From an uncultured Christensenella sp. (GTDB taxonomy: Bacteria > Bacillota > Clostridia > Christensenellales > CAG-917): DNA of 64,000 nt. The stretch covers positions 17,462 to 81,461 of the forward strand of contig CAJTYG010000008.1 of NCBI GenBank assembly GCA_910584155.1, read 5' to 3'. The notes under the pieces are model-generated. The model worked only from the letters and a program-made list of their open reading frames with translations, had not been told where the DNA came from and ran no database searches. Shown in pieces: positions 8,971 to 18,526 of this stretch; positions within the stretch are counted from its first letter, which is position 1, and the number at the start of each line of letters is the position of its first letter. The position numbers were made by a program, and so were the translations under genes.

Positions 8971-11059
8971 ATATCTGAGAAAAATTTTATCCGTGCTATC
9001 CTGCGCCGTTTTGTGCGCAGTGTTTATCGTCATTATGGTTTTCTGTGCGCCGACCATACAGGACTTGCCGCAATCGGACAGGACCGTCCAATATGACCTT
9101 ACTGTAAGAGACGAGGAAGGACATTGGAAAGCCGAAAAAGTCACTGCGGTCGCAGGCAAGGATTTCACCGCCGTCAACGTAGCGGACCTCGGCAAGCTCA
9201 ACAAAATCACCAAAGTGAATTATGTCCCAAACGAATTTGTGTCCACAAACCTATTAAGCCCCGACATTCAAATCGTAGACCTCACAAAGCCCTTTGAATT
9301 TGCCGAAAAAGGCACGCTTATATTTGTTATTTTAAATCTCGATCCGATGTCGCCCGATTTTTATGAGCAGTCCGAAAGACTCGATCAATACAAAATAGGC
9401 AGTAATTGGCGCTTTACCATGTCCTTGCCAAAAATTTTCGGCGCCTCAAACGTGTATTTGAGGAGCAATCTCGTCACACGCAACGGCGATATCGAAGATT
9501 ACGATTTCACAATGTTCAACGACAATTACGACGTAAAGACGGACAGCTACTCGCCTAAGACGCAAAGCACATCTTTGGATCTCTCATTCTATACGAGGCA
9601 GATAGCGCTCGCCAACCCCATCGTGGCTGCGCAGATAATCACCGTACACTATCAGTCTACAGGCTCGGCATATTCGGGCATAATGGACTGCCCTCTCATC
9701 GGCACCGAAAGTGCGATAAAAAGCATAAAGGAAACCTCGCAGAATCTGCTTATCATATTTGCCATCGTCGCTGCGATGGTGCTTGCGATATTTATAACTC
9801 TGTCCGTGCTCGAACGCTCAAAGGAATTTATATCCGCTATCGTCTGGATATTCGGCATAACGGTGCTTTTGATTTCACGCTTTTTGCTTAGCGGAGCGAC
9901 GGGCGTGCCTCTCATGTGGTCGGCGCTATCGCTTTCTATGTCGTTTGTCATACTCGGTGGCGCACAGCTCGCTATGGGCAGAAGCTTTGGCAAATTCCCT
10001 GCAAAATACGTTTTCCCCGCACTCTCGCTGCTCGGCGCACTGTTTGCATTTATATGCCCGTTTATCCCGTTTGAAGCGGCAAGCGCAATGCGGATCGTCT
10101 GCACCGTCATAAAAGCCATAGGCGCAGCCGCTCTTTTGACGTTTATCGGCTTTGCAATTTTTAAAAAGGACGACAAGCACGGCATTTTGCAGACTGTGAG
10201 TGCGTCCGTCATAGCGGTTGCAATAATTGCGTCGCTGTGTATGCCGCAAATCTTCCCTGCGCAATTCAATCCTATGTTTTGGCTTTGCGTCGCAACTACG
10301 CTGACTACCTTTATCAGCGTGTTCATCGTGTTTATGAACACAAAGAAATCAAACGTTTATCTCACCGCAAACCTGCATAAAGAGGTCGAAAGGCAGGTCA
10401 AGGATATAAAAGCCGTCATCGCCGAGCGTGACAGCCTCTTGCAATTTGTATCCCACGATATGAAAAAGCCGCTTGTCACGTCTGCGTCTATGATAGATAC
10501 GCTGATAGACCGTGAAAAGGACGAAGAACAACAAAAAGCCCTGCACATCGTCAAGCAGAACACCGAGCGTGTGGTGAGCAACCTGTCCGAAATAGCGCTT
10601 TATGCAAAATTCAACTACATTGCCGAGCCATCGCAGGTAGTAGACCTTTCGGACATATGCAAAGACCTTGGCGACTTCCACCACCCCGACTGCAATGCCA
10701 ACGGCATAGTCCTCAAAAATCTTGCGGACAAGAGTATTAAGGCATTTGTCAAAAAGCAGGGGCTTGAAAGCGTCATATCAAATCTCATCATAAACGCCAT
10801 AGAACACGCCAACTGCTCTACAATTACGCTGTCCTTAAAAACGGATAAAAACAACGCCGTGCTTTGCGTTGCCGACGACGGCAAGGGCATTGACGTAAGC
10901 CTTGACGTCTTCAAACCTTACGTTTCCGAAAACGATAACAACACAGGCGGCTTAGGTCTGTATATCTGCAAAAATATCATTGAAAGTATGAACGGCGAAC
11001 TGTCGTACGAAACGGGACATAACGGCACGACCTTTTATATAGCTCTGCTAAAAGCATAA
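8963..11059 (+). CDS. Seven-TM sensor histidine kinase
   Basis: A signal/TM segment at the N-terminus is followed by an extracellular domain of about 220 residues, then seven hydrophobic helices in the middle third, like the 7TMR-DISM class of receptors. A coiled-coil linker leads to the HisKA dimerisation domain with phospho-acceptor H498 in SHDMKKPL. The ATPase domain has an N-box (NLIINAIEHA), a G1 box (DDGKGID) and a G2 box (GGLGLYICK). An upstream in-frame ATG at 8945 is possible; 8963 gives a conventional signal sequence and an 8-nt overlap with the regulator's stop. The signal is unknown, and the extracellular domain suggests an envelope or carbohydrate ligand. Confidence 0.88.
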   Translation: MNRYLRKILSVLSCAVLCAVFIVIMVFCAPTIQDLPQSDRTVQYDLTVRDEEGHWKAEKVTAVAGKDFTAVNVADLGKLNKITKVNYVPNEFVSTNLLSPDIQIVDLTKPFEFAEKGTLIFVILNLDPMSPDFYEQSERLDQYKIGSNWRFTMSLPKIFGASNVYLRSNLVTRNGDIEDYDFTMFNDNYDVKTDSYSPKTQSTSLDLSFYTRQIALANPIVAAQIITVHYQSTGSAYSGIMDCPLIGTESAIKSIKETSQNLLIIFAIVAAMVLAIFITLSVLERSKEFISAIVWIFGITVLLISRFLLSGATGVPLMWSALSLSMSFVILGGAQLAMGRSFGKFPAKYVFPALSLLGALFAFICPFIPFEAASAMRIVCTVIKAIGAAALLTFIGFAIFKKDDKHGILQTVSASVIAVAIIASLCMPQIFPAQFNPMFWLCVATTLTTFISVFIVFMNTKKSNVYLTANLHKEVERQVKDIKAVIAERDSLLQFVSHDMKKPLVTSASMIDTLIDREKDEEQQKALHIVKQNTERVVSNLSEIALYAKFNYIAEPSQVVDLSDICKDLGDFHHPDCNANGIVLKNLADKSIKAFVKKQGLESVISNLIINAIEHANCSTITLSLKTDKNNAVLCVADDGKGIDVSLDVFKPYVSENDNNTGGLGLYICKNIIESMNGELSYETGHNGTTFYIALLKA

Positions 11060-11116
11060 ACCGTAAGACAAATTCCGTTTAATAAGCTTAGGTACACTGT
11101 TTTTATAATAATTACA

Positions 11117-11142
11117 AAACGCCGTCCACAAGGACGGCGTTT
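11117..11142. terminator. Bidirectional hairpin terminator
   Basis: AAACGCCGTCC pairs with GGACGGCGTTT across a 4-nt loop, between the convergent kinase (+) and transglutaminase-like gene (-). T-rich sequence follows on both strands. Confidence 0.75.
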
Positions 11143-11168
11143 GAATTTTGAAAGCTTTTGAAATTTGT

Positions 11169-14100
11169 TTATTTTTTATCCGAGTTGCTCTTTTTGGAAA
11201 CTGTCTTATCCGAAGCGGCTTTCTTAGTTGTGCTCGGCTTGTCTGAAGCGGGCTTATCCAAAACAGTCTTCTTCGCCGTGCTCGGCTTATCCGAAGCGGG
11301 CTTATCCGAAGTAGCTTTCTTCGCCGTGCTCGGCTTGTCCGAAGCGGGCTTATCCGAAGCAGTCTTCTTTGCCGTGCTCGGCTTGTCCGAGGCGGGCTTA
11401 TCCGAAGCAGTCTTCTTTGCCGTGCTCGGCTTGTCCGAGGCGGGCTTATCCGAAGCAGGCTTCTTCGCCGTGCTCGGCTTTTCCGAAGCAGGCTTTTTTG
11501 CCGTGCTCGGATTGTCTGAAGTGGGCTTATCCGAAGCGGCTTTCTTCGCCGTGCTCGGCTTGTCCGAGGCCGCATTATCTAACTCGGTCTTATCCGAACC
11601 GTTGTCATCGGGAGCATTATTATCCGAGCCGCCACTGTTTGCTTTTTTGCGCTTGACCAATATTATTGCAACTGCTGCCCCCGCCGCTGCGAGCACAACC
11701 ACAACAACGATAGGCACCACGATTTTGACAATGTCGCTGTTCTTTTGAGGCTTTGACGTTGTGCCGTCGTCGGGTTTATTGGGATCGACGGGCTCCACGG
11801 GATTGTCGGGCTTGTTGTCATCAGGATCAAGCTTAGTGACGTCCTCATAAACGTTGAGCATAGATACCGTCGTAAAGATGCCGTACGTTTCAAATTCTAT
11901 CTTTATATACTGCCCGAGTATGCTTTCTGCAAAGTCCACCGACTTGATATCGTCCATAGCCTCGAGGTCCTCGAGAGTGCCTGCTTCCGTCCAGTTTTCA
12001 TTGTCCTCGCTGACATAAACCTTCACGTTTTTTGCGAATATGTTTATGTTGGCGTTATACTGATACTGTGCGAAGTCCACCCCCGAAATATACTTCGGCG
12101 TATCCAATTTGACGATAAGATACGGCGTATTGCCCGAAGTCAAAACATTTTCCGCATAGTCCGTGTGCCAATAGGTATTGACGTTTCCGTCTATTGCGTT
12201 TACGGCATAGTTGGGTCTTCTGCCGTCCTTGGATTCACTTGAAAATCCCTCTATCGTCAAATGAGATACGGACACGTACTTTTTGTTTTCATTATCGGCG
12301 TCCTCATTGAACGTAAAGGTCGTTACATCGCTCGGAGGGTTGCCGCCCGACGCTTTTATTCTGACCTCAACGGTTTTGTTTCCCGTACAGTCGGGGACTG
12401 CTTCCGCATAAGAAGTCCAGTCGTTAATGCCTTGATATCGCCATTCAAATCTCTCGTCAAGCCCGAGAATTTTGTTTTCATAGTCATTGCTGTACAGAGT
12501 GTTTGGAACGGTCGGCTTTGACGAAATATCTATTTTGAAATAATTTGCCTCGCTTTCGTTTATTCCGTAGATATGAATGTAGATGTCGTTTTCCTCGGTT
12601 ATGCTCGCAATCTCGGCGGGCGTCAGCTTGAGGATATGCGGTTCGTCGGCGTCGAATACGACATCTTTCCAAGTGCGGCGCTCGGCGCCGAGGCCGTAAT
12701 CGAGGCAGTATTTCCAATGTATTCCCGTATTATCGAAACGGCTTGACCAAACTATACTGCCTGCATTTTCCCCGTCAAACGAAAACTCTGCGACGGAAGT
12801 GTCGACGTTGCCCAACAGATACAGCGCCTCAACTCTTGCGGCGGACGGTATCAGGGTTTTATCCGTTGCGGTGTTGGGAAGCACGCTCGAGGCGAGAAGC
12901 GCTCTGTTTTCCACAAGCGTGTATTCATAGACCGCCTCTACCGTGGTAAGCTCGGGCTTGATGACGTTGAGCAGGTTGTACATCGGCAGAGGATATCCTA
13001 CCATAATATCCGCAATTCGCTTTGCCAAAGCTATGAATTTGTCCGAATTCACATTTTTTGCCTTGTACGTCTGGATAAGCCCGTACCAAGCGTCGATGTT
13101 TATAGGCTGAATGGACAACGCCTTTTCATACAACGCTTCCTGCTTTGCAAGGTCGCCCTGATAAACTCTTGCAAGCATTATATTCTCTTCGGCTTGAACG
13201 TAGCTGTCATAGTCGTTTAATGCGTCCTGCGCAAGATGATAATAGACGACGGTGGGATGCGTCCTTTGCCACGTCTCGTTTCCCCAGCCCAGCAAATGCC
13301 TTTCGCCCTTGGTGGCGACAGTCCAGCCGCCTACGTTGTTGTCTATGCTCCAGTAGCCCTTGCCCTCGCTGTTTTTGGTGTAATACAGTATAGCGGCGTG
13401 TCCCGGCTGTCCTATTACCGTTGACGGGATACCTCTTGCGGTCCTGATATTCGTGCCGCTCTTGGATATTCCTCCGCACACGGATCCGGTGCCGAATTTA
13501 TTTCTGAAATTCATCCATACCTTGATAACCTTATCGGACTCGGTGCCACGTGTTATCTCCAAGGTGTATGTCTCGTGATCCTCGCCGCCGGGGATAGTGT
13601 AGCTCGTATCCCACATTCCTATCTTCTGCCCCGCATTGTTTCTGTCGTCTACGGCAAACAGCTCGTTGAAATAATCTCTGTTTTCTTCCGCATAGAAGAC
13701 GGGGTTGCCGTAGTTCGGATTGGTGTACGCTATATACGAGTGAGGCGTATGCAGTCCCCCTACGCTCGTCGGGTTGGCGTTTATTTTTGTTTGGACATAA
13801 TCGTTGAGCCAGATTATAGATTCGTCGTCGATGATGTTAAACATTATCCAACGCATTTCCTCTACGGTCAGACTTTCAAACAGAGACGCCGTTTCAAATT
13901 TCGCCGTACCGTCCTCATTTCTTGTCGCTATAAATCTATCCGTATTATGCAGATATCTGAAAATAGCATATCTTCTCAACGGGTCGGATTGATTTTCCAC
14001 CCTTTCCTTTTGCAGCCATGAGCCAACTACGCCGTCGTGAGTCAAAGCGACAGCAAACATCATTGTCCTGTACAGCTCGCCGTACGTTCTTTCGGGCGCC

Positions 14101-15035
14101 CATTTGTTGTTTAACAGGGTTTTGTTGTCCAAATCGCTTTTATAGTTTCTGTATAAATCGGACAGCACGGTCAATGCGTTGTAATAGTTGCCCTGCATAG
14201 GTGCGCCGCCAAGCATAAACTCTCTTAAATTGTCCACGTCGTTCAACAGCCAATCCAAAACTACCATATTGTTACTGTTTTCGCTTGTAAATCTTTTAAG
14301 AGCATATTGCCCTGCCTTTCTGACAAACTCTCTTTGCAGCACCAGAAGCTCCAATTCTTTATCGGTTTCTATATTTGTTGTGCCCTTAGCCTTTATCTGA
14401 TTGTCATAATACTCAAGCGACTGAACGGTGCCGTCGCCCGAGGGAGAATTTGTCAGCTTAGCGTCCGCCCAAACCGCATAATCTGCGCCGTTGTGCTTAT
14501 TTTGATCCACGACCAGCTTCAAATAGTTGGCGCCGCTTATATCCACCGATAAAAATTCCGCCTCGGCGGCTATCCCCAAAAGCGTGGGATTTGCAGAAGA
14601 CTTCAGATTCCAGTTTGTGCCGTCCTCGGACGTGTACACAAAAAACTTAACTCCGTCGCTCTTGGTTGTGATAAGCTTGTCAAGCCCCGTATATGCGGTA
14701 AAATAATTATAGCTGTAATTGCTGATATCATAAAGTATGGTAGCCGGTGCGTGAGAAAAAATACCTTTGTCAAAGGCGTACCATGCCCCTTCGATTTTTA
14801 CGGTTATTTTAGTGTCGTTTACCGTCTTATCCTTTAAAATTTCTCTCCAGCCCACCGATGACTGCGAGCTGTCATAATCCAAGTCGGATAGATAAACAAA
14901 GTCGGTATTCCCCGCATCTGCGGCCGCTGCGATCAGATAGCCAAAACTATTAAATCCTACGCCTATCAATATGCTTAAACAAATTAAGATTGCCGTAAAT
15001 ATTGACAGGTTGCGCATTTTCATTGCTTTTGTCAT
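11169..15035 (-). CDS. Membrane-anchored transglutaminase-like protein with NPCBM and F5/8-type modules
   Basis: The protein has 1,288 residues. The start at 15035 is chosen for its AAGAGGTG ribosome site and signal peptide; the frame extends to a TTG at 15125 without such support. Domains in order: signal/TM about 10-35; NPCBM-type carbohydrate-binding module about 45-215; a helical region; a transglutaminase/cysteine-protease-like core with C520 (VCGG), H546 (QPGHA) and D565 (WSIDNN); TPR-like helices about 600-680; an F5/8-type C (CBM32-like) domain about 919-1065; a Pro/Asp spacer; a TM helix about 1099-1125; and a cytoplasmic tail of 163 residues made of PSTAKK repeats. The domains point to cell-surface glycan or peptide processing, substrate unknown. 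Such proteins are common in gut Clostridia, but the long lysine-rich tail is odd. It is convergent with the kinase gene. Confidence 0.8.
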   Translation of the reverse strand: MTKAMKMRNLSIFTAILICLSILIGVGFNSFGYLIAAAADAGNTDFVYLSDLDYDSSQSSVGWREILKDKTVNDTKITVKIEGAWYAFDKGIFSHAPATILYDISNYSYNYFTAYTGLDKLITTKSDGVKFFVYTSEDGTNWNLKSSANPTLLGIAAEAEFLSVDISGANYLKLVVDQNKHNGADYAVWADAKLTNSPSGDGTVQSLEYYDNQIKAKGTTNIETDKELELLVLQREFVRKAGQYALKRFTSENSNNMVVLDWLLNDVDNLREFMLGGAPMQGNYYNALTVLSDLYRNYKSDLDNKTLLNNKWAPERTYGELYRTMMFAVALTHDGVVGSWLQKERVENQSDPLRRYAIFRYLHNTDRFIATRNEDGTAKFETASLFESLTVEEMRWIMFNIIDDESIIWLNDYVQTKINANPTSVGGLHTPHSYIAYTNPNYGNPVFYAEENRDYFNELFAVDDRNNAGQKIGMWDTSYTIPGGEDHETYTLEITRGTESDKVIKVWMNFRNKFGTGSVCGGISKSGTNIRTARGIPSTVIGQPGHAAILYYTKNSEGKGYWSIDNNVGGWTVATKGERHLLGWGNETWQRTHPTVVYYHLAQDALNDYDSYVQAEENIMLARVYQGDLAKQEALYEKALSIQPINIDAWYGLIQTYKAKNVNSDKFIALAKRIADIMVGYPLPMYNLLNVIKPELTTVEAVYEYTLVENRALLASSVLPNTATDKTLIPSAARVEALYLLGNVDTSVAEFSFDGENAGSIVWSSRFDNTGIHWKYCLDYGLGAERRTWKDVVFDADEPHILKLTPAEIASITEENDIYIHIYGINESEANYFKIDISSKPTVPNTLYSNDYENKILGLDERFEWRYQGINDWTSYAEAVPDCTGNKTVEVRIKASGGNPPSDVTTFTFNEDADNENKKYVSVSHLTIEGFSSESKDGRRPNYAVNAIDGNVNTYWHTDYAENVLTSGNTPYLIVKLDTPKYISGVDFAQYQYNANINIFAKNVKVYVSEDNENWTEAGTLEDLEAMDDIKSVDFAESILGQYIKIEFETYGIFTTVSMLNVYEDVTKLDPDDNKPDNPVEPVDPNKPDDGTTSKPQKNSDIVKIVVPIVVVVVLAAAGAAVAIILVKRKKANSGGSDNNAPDDNGSDKTELDNAASDKPSTAKKAASDKPTSDNPSTAKKPASEKPSTAKKPASDKPASDKPSTAKKTASDKPASDKPSTAKKTASDKPASDKPSTAKKATSDKPASDKPSTAKKTVLDKPASDKPSTTKKAASDKTVSKKSNSDKK
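11221..11572 (-). repeat. Tandem repeats coding the Lys/Ala/Pro/Ser tail
   Basis: Eight copies of a PST(A/T)KK unit are present. The last five form near-identical 16-residue (48-bp) units of the type TASDKPASDKPSTAKK. The DNA is nearly identical between units, so copy number is likely to vary by slippage. Confidence 0.85.
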
Positions 15036-15136
15036 ATAGCACCTCTTATTTAACGCCTGTTTGAAAGACTTTTTGCTTTCAACATATTTCAGCTTCGATA
15101 TGCACTGCTTTAATCTCTGAAGCAATCATATTTTTT

Positions 15137-15164
15137 ATTATATGTATGTTGATTGCATATGCAA
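15137..15164 (-). promoter_or_regulatory. Promoter of the transglutaminase-like gene
   Basis: Reading leftward, TTGCAT (15159-15164), a 16-nt spacer and TATAAT (15137-15142) precede a leader of about 95 nt. The -35 lies in the perfect palindrome TTGCATATGCAA (15153-15164), a possible operator. Confidence 0.45.
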
Positions 15165-15439
15165 ATTTAGCACATTTTAAAAAAAATATCAAGAGTTTGA
15201 TATATTATTGAAATACAGCCTATATAATCTGCCGTCTTTTCGGCTTATATTTCGCATTGCCGTTTACAAATAAAACAAAGCGCCATAACCCGAACAGAAA
15301 AGCTGTTTTATATATGACAAAGCGCCGAAGACAGAGCCGACGACGCTTTTGATTTGCGCACCGGTCGGGTGCGTTGATTTAATGATATATCAGATAAGTT
15401 ATAAGAAAACCGATATTCTAATGCTATAAAATGACAATA
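15165..15439. other. Non-coding gap
   Basis: This AT-rich gap holds no credible gene. A small hairpin at 15356-15374 (CGCACC/GGTGCG) lies downstream of the NifX-like gene and may end its transcript, but it lacks a clear T-tract. Confidence 0.4.
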
Positions 15440-15844
15440 TCAGTGATTTCCACACTTATGACCGCAGCCGTGCTCGCCGCAGGTATGTCCCTCGCTGCCA
15501 TACTCACTGTCATGGTGACTGCAGCGCACATTAGGATCAAATGCAAGTGCGCCTGCGACAAAGGCGTTTACTGCCTCGTCTGCGCTGCCGCCGACTCCGC
15601 CGAAAAGCTTTATTCCGCATTCCTTCAACGCCATTTGCGCACCGCCGCCTATGCCGCCGCATATCAACACGTCCGCCTGCAATGCCGAAAGCACGCCTGC
15701 AAGCGCACCGTGACCGGATCCGTTTGTATCGACTATCTCCGACTTGATTATTTTGCCGTCCTCGACGTCGTACACCTTGAAGTGCTCGGTGTGACCGAAA
15801 TGCTGAAAGATATTTCCGTTTTCATAAGTTACTGCGATTCTCAT
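15440..15844 (-). CDS. NifX/NafY-superfamily iron-molybdenum cofactor-type protein with His/Cys-rich tail
   Basis: The 134-residue protein begins MRIAVTYENGNIFQHFGHTE, the standard start of the dinitrogenase iron-molybdenum cofactor (NifX/NifB C-terminal) domain, and continues with the GGIGGGAQ loop. Family members bind Fe-S or FeMo-cofactor precursors; in non-fixing anaerobes their role is unknown and no nif genes are visible here. The last 27 residues hold 7 His and 5 Cys (CSHHD...CGEHGCGHKCGNH), an unusual metal-binding extension. An AAAAGGAGC ribosome site precedes the ATG. Confidence 0.88.
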   Translation of the reverse strand: MRIAVTYENGNIFQHFGHTEHFKVYDVEDGKIIKSEIVDTNGSGHGALAGVLSALQADVLICGGIGGGAQMALKECGIKLFGGVGGSADEAVNAFVAGALAFDPNVRCSHHDSEYGSEGHTCGEHGCGHKCGNH

Positions 15845-16019
15845 TGTGTTTGCTCCTTTTTAAATTTTATATTGCTCTTGAATTTGCTTTTTATGCAATC
15901 CTTATTTAAATATACAGGTTTTTTGCCAAAAATGCAACAGACAAAATCCACCGACCTATGTCAATGGATCTTGCCTGAATAAATACCGATGCGGATTGCA
16001 TCAGCTTCAAGGGAGTTTC

Positions 16020-16415
16020 CTATTCGTGATACAGCATCTTGAGATCGCTGTCTATAAAGCCGCAGGCCACTGCCTGAGATTTTTTAAGCACATACGCATA
16101 CTCGCCCTTTGTGAGATACTGCGTTATCTGCTTGCAAATTTTACGTAAAGCGATCTCTCTTTCGGGACAATAATAATCATACATAGAGAAATGATCTCTG
16201 CTTGCATAAAGCTCGTCGCTTGCCCAGTCGTCATTGTTTCTGTCAAACAGCGGGCAACCCACTAACTCAATGGAAAACAAGCCGTTTTTATTGTCATATA
16301 CGTTGAAATTAAATGCGGCGGTATTTTGATTATAGTCTTTTAAGATACGGTCCAGCCACTCCTCAAAAGTCGAATCTGTCAAATCAACAACCTCAACGCC
16401 TATGTCGTTGTACAT
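16020..16415 (-). CDS. Hypothetical protein, 131 residues
   Basis: I do not recognise the family. The start at 16415 is supported by AGAAGGA 8 nt upstream; the frame extends in-frame to 16472 without a ribosome site. The product is soluble, acidic and mixed alpha/beta, rich in Asp and Tyr (motif FSMYDYYCPE), with no signal peptide or membrane segment. It stands alone between the NifX-like and subtilisin genes. Confidence 0.6.
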   Translation of the reverse strand: MYNDIGVEVVDLTDSTFEEWLDRILKDYNQNTAAFNFNVYDNKNGLFSIELVGCPLFDRNNDDWASDELYASRDHFSMYDYYCPEREIALRKICKQITQYLTKGEYAYVLKKSQAVACGFIDSDLKMLYHE

Positions 16416-16556
16416 ATTATAAATCCTTCTTCCGTATTTTGCCGCAGATACGACAATAATTGGAAATCGCACTTAGGCAATATTATATACAACACATACG
16501 GCATATATTTTGTCCGCAAAAAATCAAAAATTTTTATATAAAATTTTATATAAAAA

Positions 16557-16576
16557 GCGCCGCACTCCTGCGGCGC
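16557..16576 (-). terminator. Rho-independent terminator of the subtilisin gene
   Basis: GCGCCGCA and TGCGGCGC form an 8-bp stem with a 4-nt loop. Reading leftward it is followed by CTTTTTATAT. Confidence 0.85.
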
Positions 16577-16590
16577 AAAAAAATACGCTT

Positions 16591-18450
16591 TTAATCTACG
16601 GATTTGTCGTATTCCGTCCGACCTGCCTTAGCCGCTTTTTTGCGTTTTACAGCGACGGCAACAACAACGCATATCGCAGCGACCGCAATGCAAATGCCTA
16701 TGATGAGCATGCTCAGGTCGAGAGGACGTGCCACAAACGGCTTTACCGTTGCCGTAAAGACGTAGGTCGTATTGACGGCGGGCATTTCGCCGTACTGCGC
16801 ACTTATCAAAAACGTCCCCGTGCGTTTAGGCTGATATGCAAACTCCACGCCCTCGCCGACATACTGCCCGTTGACAAACCACTTTATCGGCACCGTTCTG
16901 TCAACATATTTTATGCCCGTCAATGAAAATACCGTCGTTTCGCCCGTATACAGCACACCCTTGCTCGGTGCTCTGTCCACGCCGTCGTCGGCATTTTTCG
17001 CATAAGTCACTCTGACGTCACCGACAAGATACGGCGCATATTCGACGTGTATCTTCTGCTCCGCCTCGAGTGTGAGCGTGCCGTACTGCAAGCGTGCGAC
17101 AATGGTCGTATCTCCAAAAACCGTAGGCGTAAGCGTATATCGCATACCCTTGCCCAGCTCGGCTTCCACAACCAGATCGTCATAAACGGTTCTGCGCAGA
17201 TACCAAGTTATCGAAGCGTCCACGTCGGGGTCGGTCTTGCCAAACGGCTGAAGCTTTGCCACAAAGCTCACAGGCGTAACGGCGCTTGCGTGCATATAAA
17301 CGGTATCCTTATATTTATCCGTGCCCAAAGTGCCGTTGTGCGAAAGCTCTATCCTTTGAGGATCCTCATAGTCATACGAGGTGTTTTCAAAGTCCTGCGT
17401 GAGCAATATCTCAAAATCGAGACAGCGCACCGTGGTGGAATTGTATGAAAGCATCCTTCCGTCCAGATTTGTCAACATCTGCATACACTGATAAGCCGTA
17501 GGAGCTTTTTTACTTTCCGCCTCATAGCGCAGCTTCAAAAGAGCGCTTGCAAATGCCACGGTAGGCGCAGCGAGCGAGGTGCCGCTCATATACTGATAGT
17601 CCGCTTCGGAATTTTTTGCGGTATATATATCCTCGCCTGCGGCAGCTATGCCGTATGCGCTGCCGTAATTTGTATTTGAGTACATTCCCGTTCTGCCGTA
17701 CGCCATAACGCCAAGCACTCCGTCGTGCCCTGCGGGATAAAATATGTTGTCCTCTTTATCTGAAGAATTTTTAGAATCATTGCCTGCCGCCGCCACTACA
17801 ACGGCGTTTTCGCCTGCGTCGAGGATTGCACTTTTCAAGCTTGAATTAGTCGCCCATTCCGCACTGTCCCCACGCAGCCTGCCAAGCGACATATTGATCG
17901 CAACGGCGCCTATTTTTTTTGCCTGCCTGATAGCCTCCGTCACGTTTGCGACGCTGAAGGTGCTTTTTTCGGTGCCGTTGTCAATGGAATTTGCCTTTAT
18001 CGGATATATCTTTACGACGTCCTGCAAGCCGAATTCCTTTATAAGAATAGCTATCGCACCCGCAATGCCGTTGCCGTGCTTGTCAGTTGCGCTGTCCTTA
18101 AGGCTGTCGACGGACACCTCCTGCTTTTTGCGTGCGTCGTATCCGACCTCAACACCGTCGGCGTTTTTGTATATCACCCCGTCAAACAGCTCGTGCGATG
18201 CGTCGATGCCCGTGTCGATGACGGCAATTATTTTGCCCGAAAGCCTGCTTTTATCCCACGTATCAACAACGGTCTTTGCCTCGCCTATCTTGAGCCCGCT
18301 GTCGCCGTAATACCACAAATCGGACACGTCGACCGTGCCGTACTGCAGCCCCTGCGCCACATTTAAAGCGACAGGCAAAAACGCACTCAACATCAGAATG
18401 AGCGTGAGCGCTAAAACCATTATGAGAGATTTTGCAAGGCGATTTTTCAT
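16591..18450 (-). CDS. Membrane-anchored S8 (subtilisin-like) serine protease
   Basis: The protein has 619 residues. An N-terminal signal/TM segment (10-33) precedes a peptidase S8 domain (about 70-330) with catalytic D79 (VIDTGID), H125 (KHGNG) and S292 (SGTSLAAP), and oxyanion N224 (AAAGND). Two Ig-like beta domains follow (about 370-580). A C-terminal TM helix (about 585-608) then ends in KRKKAAKAG. No clear long propeptide is seen, so it may mature differently from secreted subtilisins. The TM-KRKKA end resembles that of the transglutaminase-like protein at 11169-15035, so both are likely displayed from the membrane. AGGATAA precedes the ATG. It may process envelope proteins. Confidence 0.9.
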   Translation of the reverse strand: MKNRLAKSLIMVLALTLILMLSAFLPVALNVAQGLQYGTVDVSDLWYYGDSGLKIGEAKTVVDTWDKSRLSGKIIAVIDTGIDASHELFDGVIYKNADGVEVGYDARKKQEVSVDSLKDSATDKHGNGIAGAIAILIKEFGLQDVVKIYPIKANSIDNGTEKSTFSVANVTEAIRQAKKIGAVAINMSLGRLRGDSAEWATNSSLKSAILDAGENAVVVAAAGNDSKNSSDKEDNIFYPAGHDGVLGVMAYGRTGMYSNTNYGSAYGIAAAGEDIYTAKNSEADYQYMSGTSLAAPTVAFASALLKLRYEAESKKAPTAYQCMQMLTNLDGRMLSYNSTTVRCLDFEILLTQDFENTSYDYEDPQRIELSHNGTLGTDKYKDTVYMHASAVTPVSFVAKLQPFGKTDPDVDASITWYLRRTVYDDLVVEAELGKGMRYTLTPTVFGDTTIVARLQYGTLTLEAEQKIHVEYAPYLVGDVRVTYAKNADDGVDRAPSKGVLYTGETTVFSLTGIKYVDRTVPIKWFVNGQYVGEGVEFAYQPKRTGTFLISAQYGEMPAVNTTYVFTATVKPFVARPLDLSMLIIGICIAVAAICVVVAVAVKRKKAAKAGRTEYDKSVD

Positions 18451-18526
18451 CAGCTATTATCCTATATTGACGCAACCGACGCTTTATATTATGTTTTTGA
18501 CATATAAAGCGGCGGGTTGGTCATTT

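Noticed and set aside
11221..11572. Possible CRISPR array
   Set aside because: The 48-bp repeats have no unique spacers and are in-frame coding repeats of the surface protein tail.
15036..15125. N-terminal extension of the transglutaminase-like protein from TTG 15125
   Set aside because: The ATG at 15035 has a strong ribosome site and a proper signal peptide directly after it.
15356..15374. Terminator after the NifX-like gene
   Set aside because: The hairpin is short and lacks a T-tract, so it is mentioned only in the gap description.
18481..18510. Hairpin GCTTTATAT/ATATAAAGC after gltX
   Set aside because: AT-rich stem with a large loop and no T-tract; not convincing as a terminator.
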